Source of the DNA: Setophaga petechia
Taxonomy: Eukaryota; Chordata; Aves; Passeriformes; Parulidae
Reading direction: 5' to 3'
DNA length: 64,000 nucleotides
Assembly: GCA_024362935.1 (NCBI GenBank)
Contig: JANCRA010000007.1
Span: 14,386,503 to 14,450,502, forward strand
Shown here: positions 26,601-44,170 of the stretch, one piece after another
Layout of the letters: the number at the start of each line of letters is the position of its first letter
How positions within the stretch are numbered: position 1 is the first letter of the stretch
Made by a program: the position numbers and the translations under genes
The notes under the pieces: model-generated
Told to the model about the DNA's origin: nothing
Seen by the model: the letters and a program-made list of their open reading frames with translations, nothing else
The model's database searches: none

Positions 26601-28365
26601 AACGCCTTTGATACAGCTTTTTCATCTCTGCTTCCTATGAAAGAGGGAACACACTTATGCAAGGCCTGTCATTATTCAGCTTGGAGCAGGAGCAGAGACT
26701 CCAGGTAGTCCAGTAGGGCTTCCCTGCTGCCAGTGGGTTACAGTGAAATCACTGAACTGTATTCTACTGAACTTTGAAGTAATAGTGTTTCTTTTTTGCA
26801 GATGAGTCTGACTTATGTCTTTGCCACATAGGGCATTGATTGTCTTAAAGCATCAGAAGATTCTGGTTTAAATGGAACATTGTATTAATAATTTCTCAAC
26901 TTTTTTTGAACCACTTTCTTTGGAGTTGACCTTATTTGAGTGAAATGCATGAGAATTTTCCACTGATTTCAATAGATCTGTAATCAGTGGCTATGAAGTC
27001 ACAGTAATTGATTACCCTGACTGAATTTGAGATTGTACTTTTCATAGGAAGCAAGTGTTGGTTGCATGGTTACTTAGCATTCCATGTTTAAGGTAAATTG
27101 ACCTATTCACACACCATGTTCACAGTCTGCTTTAGCAGTCCATGCAGAAGAGAGGATCTCACCACAGTGTGCTGGTTCAAATGCTTTAAAAGCAGGAAAC
27201 TTTCCTGTTTTAAGAGCTCAGACCATATGGGCATTTCTTTAACAGTCTTCAAAGGGCAAACTGCTTTAAAATTTGGATACCTGTCTCAGAGCACTTAGTA
27301 TATTCTTACATTGCAAATACTTCTTTGAAATGTTACAATTCTATATCAAGATATTTCAAGCATTCATGACAAAAACCTGAGGTAAAGACTAGCTTTCCAG
27401 ACAAAGCACTATTGAATCATGCTAAATATAATATTTTGAGTCAGTTTACCCTATACCTTGTGAAGATGATTCTGCTAATGCTATTGCATAATGCAGTCAC
27501 TTAGGGGTCTTCGCCAGCATGTGAGTGTTGGAGTCACTTAGTACTTAGTTTAATGCTTGATTTTAGCATATGAATTAAAGGATTCTGTGTCTGTGCTTAG
27601 ATGTAGCTATATAGCTGGAGAGCAAGTTCATAAAAATATCTTTTATTTGCTTCTCCTTTGAGAAGCCTTGTGCTTTAAAATGTTTCAGCAGAAACACTTA
27701 GAAGGTTATCACAGGTAGAGTTGTCAGAGAAAATGGACATTGTTGTTTGGTATTAAAATCATGTATTCCAGATGTGGGCATTTGTTAGTCAGTCTGCTCT
27801 AAAATGACATACTGTTGAATCTTTAAAGGGCTTCAGTTTGGGAAAGCAAAATATGATTGGGCAAATTGCTAAAATATTTAAAGTGCAGCCTGTTAAAGCT
27901 TTTACTGTGAAGAGCATCACGTCAGAAGTTGTATGTGGTAAAAGCAAGTAATTGGCTTTCCATACTTATGCCAGTCAGTCAGCATGGGGCTCTGTTCCTA
28001 TCCCTTCTACTTCATTGCAGATGCCTATAGGAACTTTGATATTTATTTCAGAGGGGTGGGACTAGAAAGAAAGAAAAAAACTTGGATGGATGTGATGGTG
28101 TCAAAAAACCCTATTTAAAATTAAATTGTTATTGGCATAAAAGAGGATAAAAAGTCATTGAAACTGCACCCAACATTTAAAATTTAATTTTTTGTTTTGA
28201 TATGTCACTTTTGTTTAAAAATGTCCTTATTGAAACCATGTTGAAGTGTAAATACATTTCATTTTTTTACTTTTGTCCCTCTTTGTACACAGCTCTTGGG
28301 ATATCTTTCCATCCATAATTCATAGTATTTTCCATTTATGCTGTCCTCAACTTGTTTTTCCCCAG

Positions 28366-28489
28366 GCATGACCCCTTGTTAATTCCTGGCAATGAGCAGA
28401 TTGACAATATGGATGCCAACGTGAAAAAATACGACTCTACAGGGATGTTTCATTGGTGTCCAGCCAAAGACATTGAAAAGGTCATTTTG
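28366..28489 (+). CDS. KCNMA1: KCNMA1 exon: start of RCK2 region
   Basis: This 124-bp exon encodes 41 residues after the first G, which completes an Arg codon split with the exon at 15538. The protein begins [20 protein letters not shown] and ends [11 protein letters not shown], the segment linking RCK1 to RCK2 in Slo1. The acceptor is ttttccccag (28356-28365) and the donor gtaggt (28490). The last codon is complete, so the next exon starts in phase 0. Compared with the mammalian sequence as I remember it, there are a few conservative changes (D to E, S to A, and A-P-K-E to P-A-K-D), in keeping with a non-mammalian vertebrate. The identification is very secure. Confidence 0.98.
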
Positions 28490-31349
28490 GTAGGTATTGA
28501 TGATGAGTTGTGTGAAAAGAGGTCATTTAAACCATAGAACTGATGTCTAATGGATAAATAAGTTAGTCTCTACTGTCAAAAAATCCAGGAGCAAGAATGA
28601 TGTAACCAAAGCTAGGATTTTGGTTAAAGAATTTTGATTGCATAGATCTTTATGCCCTGTGCAGCAATAAAAATTCATCCAGTATAGGGAATTTGTTTTT
28701 CAGAATTTTACATATTTGGTTTACAATTTGTATATTTGGTTTAAATCTTTTTAGACAATTATGATTAGAAATACTCAAATGCTTACATGCCCCACTTTTC
28801 TCGTTACACAAGGCAGTTATGATTCTAACACAGGCAAGTGTTGTTTTGACTTACCTCTTATTTATTGATGGTTTATTAATTATAGTTAATTGGTTTTTTA
28901 TTAATTTTGCTCTTTTACAACTTCTCTCTCAATTCCCAGTATTTCAAGATGCCCAAATAGGCCAGAGCAAGTAATGCTCCCACTCTGATTCTAGCATGTT
29001 GCAGTGAGCCCTGTCTATGTTTGTTTCATTCCTTTAACTGGAAAAACCATCGAACTGACTCAAGTCATTAAAAATAATTAGGAGGCCTATCACAGTCTAT
29101 TTTGAAAGTTTATGCCACTAGTGTTCATGTACTTATACCTAAGAGTAGCAAGTAACTAACCCCAGATCTCACACGCAAAACTGATTATATTTGAAATGAA
29201 CTCCCTGGTGGATCTTCACTTTGTCGCACTTCATAAAGCTTTTCCCGAGCCTGCTCTCTTAGATTTTCCTGCACTGTGGCATGGTGTAGCCAATGATGGT
29301 GACAGCCCCAGTTATTCTAGCAATCAGGGGTTAAAAGCTTGTCTCCAGTTCTCCTCAGGGGCTTCTGTAGTAACTCTGACATTGCCTGGAATTGCAATAT
29401 CAGTGTTTAAATAGCCAAGCAAGTAAATTCCAAATTTTGGAAATGCAGCTTTGAGTTTTCCTGAACAGCTTTAAATAGCATCATTTATTTGTAATCAGCA
29501 AGCAAGAAGGGGTAGCCCTGCTGTACAACATTTTGTAATAGAGATAAAAATCCTCCTTTGTGGTACAAACACATTTTAGCTGGCAAACTGCCTGTTGCCC
29601 TACTTTGAAAAGTGTTCCCCCACAAATGATGCTGGGGAGTGACTCAGTCATCATCTCTAGGTTATGCCATGTTAGTTTTTTCTACTACCAGCCTGTGAAT
29701 CTGCAAGTCTGCCCTGGTTCTTTCTGCTTCATGCATCATCACCAATACACTGCCAGCAAAATGCTTCCCTACACCTTTTCAAACTCACAGTCCACAATTT
29801 ATGTCTACATTCGTATCTATGCAAATTTAATGCTGTCCTTAGAGACCACACAAGTACAAATTAGTGCATAATTTGAAGATGATGAGATCTCCCAGGTTGT
29901 CTTCTAATTGATACTTGACGATGTCCCAATCAGAAAAGAGTTAATTTTTCTGTGCGAGGTCTGTTTGGCTCTGTGACATTCCCGCAGTATCAGGTAATAA
30001 GAAGGGATTTTTGCCATACGTGGCTACATACAGATTTATGGCTGATTTATGGAGTGACATTTCTAACATACCTGCTTTCAAGACTTGATCTCTGTCTTGT
30101 AAAGTCTGAGTATTCCAAATGCATGGGCAGAGGCATGGGACAACTTAAATGCTTCACTTGAGGATTCGCTCCTGTCTTCTGCTGTTTGAAGGGTCAAGAT
30201 GACTCTCTTAGTTAAGCTGCATGAAAATCAGTGTAATTTCTCTGGGGAAACTGAAAGCTCATGCAATTTTTAACTGATGAGAAAACTTCTAATCTGAGTT
30301 CCCATTCTTCTGACATAATGAACATATCTGCCACATATTCCAGTCTTAATTGCATACCACCATGCTTCTGTAATTTAGAAAAATGGCTTATACTGTGGAT
30401 AACTGAGATGAAAAATTTGCATATTGCCACTGGTTTAGTTTTGTTCATTGGAAAAACTTCTGTGTAATGGTAGAGAGTGTACAATTTCTTGGCAATATAG
30501 TATCAGTGGTTCTCCAGCTACGTGATGGAGCACTACAATGCCAAGACTGGCTTCAGAAATTAAGGTAATTTTTCCCATGTGGCTTTATTTAATCATCTTG
30601 GTGTTTGAGTAGCCTGCTCAACTGAACTAAACAATGCTGAAATTAGTGCAAAAATTTATTCTTTCACTGAGATAAGAAGATAATTCTGGACACTGTTTGA
30701 ATATTCTCCATGAGACCTTTTCCTCAGTAAGTCCAACTGGCCTGAAAGTTTAGTATTAGTCTCAAACTTGCCCTTGTATTTTGTTACTGGAAAGCAGAGG
30801 AGTGTAGGACATTCATGGATTGCTTCTCAGGGAAGCAGCAGCTTGTCCTTAAATAAGAGCTTTGACTTGAAGAGATTATGGTCCTCAACTCACAAGATCT
30901 GAGTAATATCACAAAGCCCTACTAGGAACACTGGACACTCAACATCTTCCTTTCCAAATTGCCATTGAAAAAACCCATCCAGTGATTTGTCAACTAGGGC
31001 ATGATTTTGCACCTCTTCTCTGTAATCCTTAGCTAAACCTACAGTACTTTGTAGCCAGAGTCTCAATCCACATGTATAGAAACTTGCACAGGACCAGAAT
31101 TTGGTCCACTACTATGTCTTCCCAAATGCCAGAGGATTTGCAAACAAGAACTTTTTTTTTTTCCTACTGAGCACATTTAATGAAATATAAATAAGGGTAA
31201 AATAAATAGCTGTATCAAACTACTTCTTTGTGCATGAACAATATTGACAGTTGTATTTTTCCTGGTTTTAAACTCAATATATGATTTAAGATTCCATTTG
31301 TTTCTTTTTTCCCTTGTCTTTTTGTTTTGTTTTGTTTGTTTTTTTTTAG
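28490..31349 (+). other. KCNMA1: KCNMA1 intron, 2.9 kb
   Basis: This is non-coding sequence between donor gtaggt and the T-rich acceptor ending ttttttttag. The last 50 bases are nearly all pyrimidine with scattered G (tttgttttgtttt pattern), a strong polypyrimidine tract. Nothing else in this stretch is recognisable as a gene or transposon. Confidence 0.85.
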
Positions 31350-34986
<3,637 letters not shown>

Positions 34987-36569
34987 TAATTCAAAGAGCC
35001 CTACATCAGCTTGCTTGACAGTTAAACCTGCTGATTGGTATGATGGCTTTTAAAGGGACAGTCACGTAGTTTCTCTGCTACATCACAGAGCAAATCTTTC
35101 AGAGGAAAAATGAATGAACGTGAAACTGGCATTTTTTCTCATTTTAAAATTTTCCTAGATAATGTATAAAAATGTCATTTTCTCACTGTGGCTTCCTTTA
35201 CAGGGTGAGTTGCTGTTATATAACCAGTGATAATTTGCAGTTATTCTTTGGAATACCTGAATTCTGTCTAAAAAAATTTCTTTTTGTGTAAAACACATTG
35301 AAACTACAGAAAAAATGCAAGTTTTAATAACACAAGCCAAAATGTAAAATAAAAAGAACAGAACTTTTAATTTTCATTACAGCTTTGGCGCTTTCTTGCT
35401 CAAGAAGCCACAGAGAATTAACTCAAAGCTGATTTCTTCCCATGGTTTGACATGCACTCATCCCATTTAAGAACATTGAACAAAATCTTTCAATCTTTCC
35501 TGAGAGTAGGGGACTGATTCATAGGTTGCCAAAGGCTATTTTACACCATCTGTGCCTGTGCAAAGCAGCTGCAAAGCAGTCATAAGCACCCTGGCAAAGA
35601 CCATCAGTGTAAAAACAATCATCTTCCCATCCCTGAAGGGTCTTGCAGCTTATGCAGCTCAAGTCCTACCTTTGATAAACCTATTAAGTACAGCAGTAAA
35701 TATTCCCTCTGGATCTAGTTCTGCTGTAAATGTAGGTGGAAAGGATTGTGGTTTGGTCTGCAGTTTCCCCGAGAGCCTGATCTAGAGATAGTTTTCCCTC
35801 AAGGATTGTGAGAACTAAGATTAAGTTCAGATTTTCCTCTTTACACTAATCAGGAAATAGGAATTATATGCCAAAAATCAGAGGTTGCAGTGTAACTTCT
35901 TGAATATAGAAACTTGAACATAGAAAATTCTTTCTTAGAATCAGCAATAAAATAGTGGAATTCAATACTGGAATTAAATTGTACCAGGAAGCTAAAAGTT
36001 TGAACTTTTCAAAGTCAAATTGGACAGTTTTCTGGATAAGAAGTAGATTTAGAGAAGAAAAGGAAGAAACTGATTGTTTTCAATCCCATGAATGTTGAAA
36101 GTTTGAAATCTGTGGTCTGGAAATGACACAACCCGAAATATTTTAGAATTCTTTCTTCACAAATTTGTGAGGCAGGCTTGCTCACACTCTGATAGCTTGT
36201 AGTCATGAGTAGCAAACTTAGTGCAGAAGTGGAAGACATGCACTGAGGTTCCTTCTTTTGCTGGTTTAGCCATGGGATCTGAAATTCTGTATCTTAAAAC
36301 TAAATCTGTACTTCCACTACCAGGCTAATGGATATCCTGTGATGAATCTCTCTGTCTCCTATCATACACTCAATTAAAATAGTCAAGAATCTCTTCTTGA
36401 GCACAAACAGTCTGAGAGAATTTTCTATCTTTGCTTAGAAGTTAGAGACATTTCCAGCACTTGACTGTTTTATTTTACCTCTGGGAGTACACAGGGTCAC
36501 ACCATCCCTCAGTGAGGATAGAGGAACCTGTCAATATCCAGTCTTGTGCACCACATGAACACCTGTCAT

Positions 36570-36720
36570 TTTTCACTCTCCATCCTTGGAGGTATTCAAG
36601 ACCTGACTGTGTAAAGCTCAAAGAAGCTGATCTGCCCTCATAGTTGACCCTGCTTAGAGCAGGCAATAAGACCAGAGACCCTCCAATGTCCTTTCCAGAC
36701 TGAATTGTTCTGCGACTCAC
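36570..36720 (+). mobile_element. CR1 LINE fragment, 3' end
   Basis: This is a truncated, diverged 3' end of a CR1 non-LTR retrotransposon. Diagnostic phrases include CATCCTTGGAGGTATTCAAG, GACCTGACTG, CATAGTTGACCCTGCTTAGA, and the closing TCCAGACTGAATTGTTCTGCG, an altered copy of the usual CR1 tail. The 5' boundary is vague and similarity may begin earlier. No reverse-transcriptase reading frame is present. CR1 is the dominant LINE of birds, which supports the host assignment. Confidence 0.85.
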
Positions 36721-39700
36721 TAATACCCAGGTGGCTGCTGCAGCAATAGCCCCTGTAGGTCAGTGTTCACTGGCCATTGTCCCAGTCTCTTTAGCCCTTT
36801 TAAATGTTGCTGATGCAGAGAAGCAGAGGAACAATAGATGAGCACATTTTTAGAAATTTTTGACATTTCTTCAGGTAAATACCAGACTGCATGTTAAAAA
36901 ATTAAAGGTGTCTCTTTCCATAACTGTTCTGGGGAAACAGGGCATAACATTAGGCAGGTAACCAGCAGCCTATTTTAATTGAAAACACTGAATAAGGAGG
37001 GGTTCTTGCAAGCCCAGTTGCTTCAGAAAACAATTATCTTCACAGTAAATTCTCTGTTTATGAAATCCACAACTCCTGAATTGGTTGTGCTCCTTTCAGT
37101 ACTGTAAATTTTCATGAAAGACCTTGAATAAAATGATTAGACTGTCAGAAGCAGTTAGAATCAGTGGATAGCACAAACTTTACTGGAAGTTATATGCAAT
37201 GTGACATTTTTGTCTCTGAAATGCAGCTTTAACATACGGTGGACACAACTATCATGACAATTACATAAAGTAGGTGATTCAACTTTTTCTGGTCAAGGAG
37301 CAGCATTAGAACAAACTCACAGATTCTTGCTGGCAATTAAATACCTTTATTTATAGAACAAGTTGTCATTTTACATTTGTGTATTGCTTGCCTGAGTTTT
37401 TCTATATCCTAATGCATGATTTTGAATTAAGACATCTTCATTAACATCATGCTTGGATCTTCTGTGTTATTCTTTTATGTTACTTTTGTTACTGATCATC
37501 AGAAACACTGACATTAGAAAATATGGAGGTGTGGCAGAAGGTCAGTTGCCCTGTGACAGGGTGTTGAAAAGAGAAGAAATAAAACAAAATATGTGAGCAG
37601 TCTAAGAAATGTATGGGGTGAGCTGCAAGATTTTTGGTGAGGGATTTAGCAGTATGACCTTACCCTTGCTATTCTGGGTAAATAAATAGTATTTCATATG
37701 TATAATTATGTAGTCAGTAAGCGATGGAATCTCATATGAAAACCTAATATATAATTAATGTTTATATTTCTGCAAAAATGCAGTCATTTAATTGATAAGT
37801 TATTGAATATACAAGGATCTTTCTAGTTTGTATCTGTGATTGTTTAATTTCAGCTTTAGGCAAAAGGTGACACGAGTACAAGAAGGGTTCCATAAAACCA
37901 GGATGTGAATTTATTTATTCATCAGATAAGCCATAATTGTTGGCAAGTGTTGAAGTACAGGCCTATGTCTATAACTCCTTTGCTTTAAGTTGATAGCAGG
38001 AAGAGAATCCACACATTTTGGGATTTCATTCTCTTTTTCTTGGAGCTTCATCTTCATCACCTGCTTTAACACCAAAGTCACTCTCAGTCCTAGGCATGGT
38101 CTGTATCCATCCAAACATGCTCTTTGGAGCCAGGGATGTAGCTTTGAAACAGAACCCAGGTGCAATCTGAAAGGAAGGATCTTGTAGAAGGAGCAAGTTG
38201 GTGGACACATGACAGCATACTTTGCTGAAAGGGAAATTTCTATACCAATAGGGCTAGCAATTCCCAATGGATTAAGTTAACTGCTGAAAAATCAGCTCTG
38301 AATTAATCTGGTTTGCATCAGCAAAGGATTTTCTGACTACTAGTGCAAGATGAACTTAAAACACACACAGCAATTCTCGTACAGAAATGAAGACTTGATA
38401 GTACTTCCCTATGGTGTTATAATATCCCCAGGTTTTCAAACTGGTTGACAGTAATTAACAATTATCTGGACCTTCTATAAGTAGTTCAGCAACATTTTTG
38501 TCCTCTGGCTTGCCCATCTTGGGTTGTAACTGATCCTGCCAGAATTGCATCTCATCTAAGCACAGTGCTCTGCCTCGATCTTCCACAGAAGAAAAATCCT
38601 ACTCAAAGTTCCAAGACACAGGAAAAAAATAATAATCTGGACCAGTGCTACAAATGACCTAGCATATCCAGAGGGGATGGCAGTAAGCTATCTAAGTTGT
38701 CAAATCTATGTTCATCATCAGCTGTCTGGCAACATACAACCAGATGCATGGCTACACAGAACTGCGTGTGCAAGCAACCTGTCTTCCTTAGGAAGAAAAG
38801 CTTACTAACAGTTTTGAAAGGATTTTCTGGTCTCCTTTACATAAAATATGTACTTCTACTCAAAAAGAAAAAAAGCTCTTTCAAATTAAACCTGTACTGT
38901 TGGAAGTTCTCACGTTGAAAGTGTTCTCAGGGCTGTCTGCATTGATCGTTTCAAAGCTGACTGGGCAGCTCTGTAGGCTTGCTAGAGGTTAGGGCTGCAG
39001 ACTCTAATGTCCTGAAAATGAGCTTTTGGAAATCATCCAGGCAGTTCATTGCCTTTGGGAGACCTAGAACCTAGATTCCAAGGACAGAAAGGCCAAAGTG
39101 CATCCCACTGAAGCTGCAGCACACTATTGTTTCATTAAGATATCTCAGATTTTGAAGTACAAAATGCTGTAAAGTGAGAACTTGGCCCAGCTCTTCACAA
39201 AATTATTTATAAGCTCAACCTTATTTTTGACAAGGAAGCCCTGTGTTTGTCTTGATTGCCTCTTACAGATCTTAACTGATTGTCTTCCTAGAAGGATCTG
39301 TGCAGAGGTGTGAGTTTGTGTTGGATGAAAAGATTACCCCTGGCTACTGGAGATTGGTTTTTATTGTCCTTTCTGTTTCTCATTCTGTTCCCTCAAACAG
39401 AAATTAAGATTATTTGATCAAGAATTATTTTGGAGAGAAGACCAGAGAATATTAGATCCATAGTCATAACATATGCTCCTCAATCATAACATTTTTCCAA
39501 AGCACCCAGGAGGACTGAATATGTGATGGGTTCTGCCTTGGCTGTTAAGCTGGGAGACCTCCAGTAATTTTCCTTTCCTTCATTTTGTTGACATTTCCAT
39601 CCTTTCTTCTTCAAGTATCATCCATTGACTATTCTTGTTTATCTTTTTATGCTTCTTGTTTTTTTCTTAGAGTCCTACTTTGTGGGGATTTTACTTCTTA

Positions 39701-42700
39701 TTTTATCCACCAGATGAACGTGGCCCGACACAAAATATTTATCTTCAGTTGTAACTAAAGCTGCTATTTGGCTTTCTTCCCAAAACCCAGAAAGACAATT
39801 ATACCTAACTGTTTAGAGATTTATAAATACTGTACCAGAGTAGCCTCTGGGTAGTAACTTTAGATATCCAACTCAATAATTTTCTTTTATTGGATAGTGA
39901 TTTAGAGCTTATTTTGAGTCCTATATAGTAAGAGCAGTACATTTCATTAAAAAACACTTACTAAACAATAAAGAAAAGTGATCTTATAGCTCCAAGCAGG
40001 TCTAAAGTACAGAAAGGGGAGGCCATATAGTAACATTTGTCCATAGACATTCTAAGACAGATCACAGTACAGCAGTGTAGATGTATTTCAGCAAAGTAGC
40101 AATTGCAGCTGTTTTCTGAATGACTTCAACTTACGAGAATTTTCCCTAGGAACACTATTTCAACACATGAGAGATCTTTTTAGGGCTCTCATTTACAGTT
40201 CTCATAATAGATCCTCCAACAAGAGAGAATAAAGAGAAAAACATGAAGATTGGATGAACTCCTGGGTAATACATTTCATACATCATGGCAGGATTATTCT
40301 GGGGAAAATCCTATAAAATCAAGCAAACATACTCAGAATTTTACACACTGACTTCCAAGTGTACAAATTGCACAAGGTAAAATAGCCCTGTACAGGTTTC
40401 ATTTCATTTGATCCAGTTCCTTTAAAAATCACTTATAACTTCATTGTCATCTTTTGTTGGAGCTGTCTTGAACTTTGATTGAAAGGACAAAAACAGCCAG
40501 AGTTTCTTTAGACTCATTTCACAATCTGATAACTAATTCTTGTATCATTACAAAGTTTTATGAACTTACTCTCACGATTTGCTGCAAGAAATTAGTTAAT
40601 AAAATGAATTTGAGATCTGCTTTCCATTTTGATTGCAGATAATATATTCTTTTCCACCTCTACCAATCAATAAACCTTGATTGCTTTACTTCTGAAATGT
40701 TAGCAAAAGGCAGAACAACCATATTATTTGGATTGAAAATGAGAGAAAATTCTTAAATAAGGGGAAAGGATAAATACTGTCTGAAGTGCTTTGTTAGCAA
40801 TGGTTTTTGCTCTTTCTTGGAGATAACTGTATTTCAATGCTGCTAGAGAAAACTCTTTATAAATTCAAGGCAATAATTTTATTCCTGAAGGAAAGGAGGT
40901 TTAGTGAATGTCGAATCTTATATCTTTTATTTTATAGTCATAAGGTTTAAAGTTAATATTTCAGAATATAGGCTTGGATAATCATAGATGAAGTTGATTT
41001 TTAGGCATTTATGGAATTCAATATTCTGTGACCACTCCAGCACTATTTCCTATGTTTAATTTGTTATATTTAATAAAAACGTAGGAATAAAAAATCTTGT
41101 TTTTTCAATGCAGAAAATCAAATTCTATTTAGCTGCACTAAATAATTGCAGAATTTAAGGAGCTACTATACCTCTTTAGAAAGCCTATAAGTAAATGTAG
41201 AATGTTAAATGTAGATGTAATATTAAAAATAAATAAGTGAATAGTGCTGGCAGAAAGTGAAAGATTTGGGGTAGTTTTTAAAAGTGAGCTATGACATTAG
41301 CTTTATTCTTTTCAACCCTTAGGTTCCTGTGTGTCTTTGTATATCAATGTCTTTTAGACTGCAGAATGCTTGTTATACTTAAACTAGCTCATAATTACCT
41401 AATTCATACAGATGTTTTGAAAGATACTCTCCAAGACAGTATCAGTCCTACCAGTCACATTTTCAAAAATGGTTTTTTACATTAACATCAGGGTTATTGG
41501 TTTGCAGGATTGATAGTTTAGTGTAGGAATTAGCACCTGATTAAGGATGTTTTTACACTAGTTCTGAATGTTCCTTTTGTTAGCATCAGTTGTTGCAATA
41601 ATAGTAATAATCCAATTAACAAAATTTTCTACTTGGTTGAGTGATTATTTTTTAGCTAACTGAATTTTAGGTGGTTGTAGTTTGATTTCATTAGCCCTTT
41701 TAAAAACAAAGGCTGACCATCCTAATTAATGGAGTTTATAACTGAAAAATGAGATAAGGACCCAACATGGACATGTCCCATATCACTATTTACTCACAAA
41801 AAATAGTCCAATTTTTGAAGATCAGGTCTCTGTGATAAATAACTCAGTATAACCTTTTTGCAACATGCACATAATTTCTTATCCTGCTGAACTAGATGGA
41901 TCAGTTGATAGCTGTTATTTATTTTATGGTAGCACACTGGAGCTCTAGATGGAATTAAGAGCTTGTTGTCATAGTCCTGATATATACAAGAATAAAATAT
42001 GGCCTTTGCCCTGGCAAGTTTATAATCTGATGCCTTGCTTGTTCCAAAACTTATGTGCTCAATGTTATACGGGTTCATAAATCTCTCTGACTTCAATGAA
42101 ACTGTCCACCTGTGTAAAGTTAGATTATGTGCAGGTCTTTGCAAGATTTGGACTTAAATAAACTAAAGAGTCTGTGTGGGAGAGAGGCTTTTCACTTGAC
42201 TTTTTTCCTGTGCTGTAGAAACCAGCTCTGTGAGGACCTTGCAAGGCTTCCAGTCTTCACATGAAACCCTTGACAGGAAGGATCTCTTGCAGCATCCTTC
42301 ACATTTTTTGGTACCTTTTGTTGCAGCTGGACAGCAATGTTGCCTGCTGGAATTAGACACACAAAGTAGCTCCCCACCTCTCTCAAAGTTCTCATGGAAA
42401 GAGAGAAAAACTATTAAGAAAAGAGGGCTTTCAATTTTATTGCTTATAAAACACTAAAAACGTGTTGGATGAATGGCTGGAGAGACATATTCCTTTGATA
42501 CAATTTTCTCTGGTTTTGAGAAATACTGTAAGGTCCTAGCCCAAATACCTTTCAGTTTCACAATTGCTTCTTCCTCTTCTGCTTTAAGATATCTTCTGCT
42601 TCAGCCAGAGAAAAATAAAATAGGATGAAGGAGGTAGATAATACAGTACATCAAATATGTGATCTCATACTTAAACTATATTTAAGCATCCCAAAACTGT

Positions 42701-43849
42701 TATAAATTTATGGTAACTCAAATTTATTATTATTTGCTATTCAGCATCTTGAAAGCAAACCCCCTATTATGGAGGTGTACTATTTTGTGCATTTCTGATG
42801 CTGAGGAATAAAAAACGCACTCTTTTTATGAGCATTAATTATACACCAGGCAAGGAAGCAATTGCCTCTATGTTATGAAATATTAAATCAAAATGCTTCC
42901 TGTTCCCAGATGTCCCAGAGATAAATACAGCAGTATTTTGAAGCCCCACTTGGAGCTGTTTTCCCTGCAAATTTATAGTTTTGTCTCCATTTTCAGAAAA
43001 CCCTGTTTTATGTGAAGTATAGCACTCTTGGTAGTTTTTAAGGAGCAAACTCCTCTGGAGTTGCCTATGTAGGCAACAACTCTTATGTAGATTGCACACA
43101 AGGGATCTGAAGTTGAAAGGCTCCTTTAAGATGACAAATGGGTTGAAAGTGTTATTGTCTTTGATTGCATGCCTTACATCATCTGTATGTAGGAATAAGA
43201 GAGCTATACTTTATCTTTAGCCATTTTATAAATATTTAAGTCCTTAGAGTTGCCTAAAGATATTAAAGCATATTTTACAGTAGTTGGAATATAAATATTA
43301 TATATAGCACAAGATACCAAAGTAGTTTAATGAATTCATAATTTTCTGTTCACTTTTATTGGAATGTGTTTTATGTTCCAAAACTTCCATTTAAAGAATA
43401 AGAGACCATTCTGCTCCCTGACAAGATGTGAGCTGATAGTGAGCGTTATCAAGGTTCCCTTAAATGGTGATACGAGGCTGCAATTAGCCAGACAAAAGGG
43501 CACATGAGTATTAGAATGTACTGCACCCACCTCTGTGTTTTAACTTTTAAAAAAACTATTTTTAAGAAACCATATGTAAGTCTCTAAAAAACTGTAAGGT
43601 GTTTTGCATCTCCCTCTGTGTATTTTCTAAAAGTTCTTAATTGCATAAGAAGATGTGTATCTAGATCCAATTATACTGAGGAAAATATTTAAAATTTGAA
43701 GTTACTTTTCAAAGATAACCAACCACAAAAATTTTACGACATGAAATGTGTAAAAGGTCTGTGTTTCATGGCTTTGAATACATTGTATGTTGTTGTTGTA
43801 ATTCTAAATCTTTCAAGTTCCCATCAAATATAAAAAATTCTTTTTAATA

Positions 43850-44170
43850 TTTCACAGTTTAACTATTTCCCAGTAGGAGTCCATGCTGGGTAACGCTTGC
43901 TAATTACCCACAACAAAAGTAGACACACAATGCTGGTAAATTACCTGACCCTTTGCATTTTAATGAGACAACAAGGATTTCATGAAGTGATGTTGTTTCA
44001 GTGGTTAATGGTGTCAGCAATGTTGTAATTGTAGGCTGAGGCACATTAGCTGCACAACCACATGTAGGAAGGGTTTCTCTCAACAGGCCCTTTGGAGAAT
44101 AGAATGGGGTATTATCATTAAGCCTATGTCATTTGCATGCTGCTAATCACTTACTTTATTATCTTGTGTA
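43850..44170. promoter_or_regulatory. Candidate conserved non-coding block C
   Basis: A dense group of homeodomain and POU-like sites: TAATTA at 43901-43906, the octamer ATTTGCAT at 44131-44138, and ctaatca a few bases later, with cattttaatgaga and gtggttaatgg between. No coding frame or transposon is visible. Such clusters are typical of conserved neural enhancers, which would suit KCNMA1, but this is inference. Confidence 0.3.

Noticed and set aside
26177..26662. 161-codon minus-strand open frame
   Set aside because: It overlaps a 98-codon plus-strand frame, has no recognisable domain, is rich in Phe, Cys and Leu as expected from AT-rich chance sequence, and shows no splice or promoter context.
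37911..38267. 118-codon minus-strand open frame
   Set aside because: No domain is recognised, and a 65-codon frame on the opposite strand covers the same bases, so chance is the simpler explanation.
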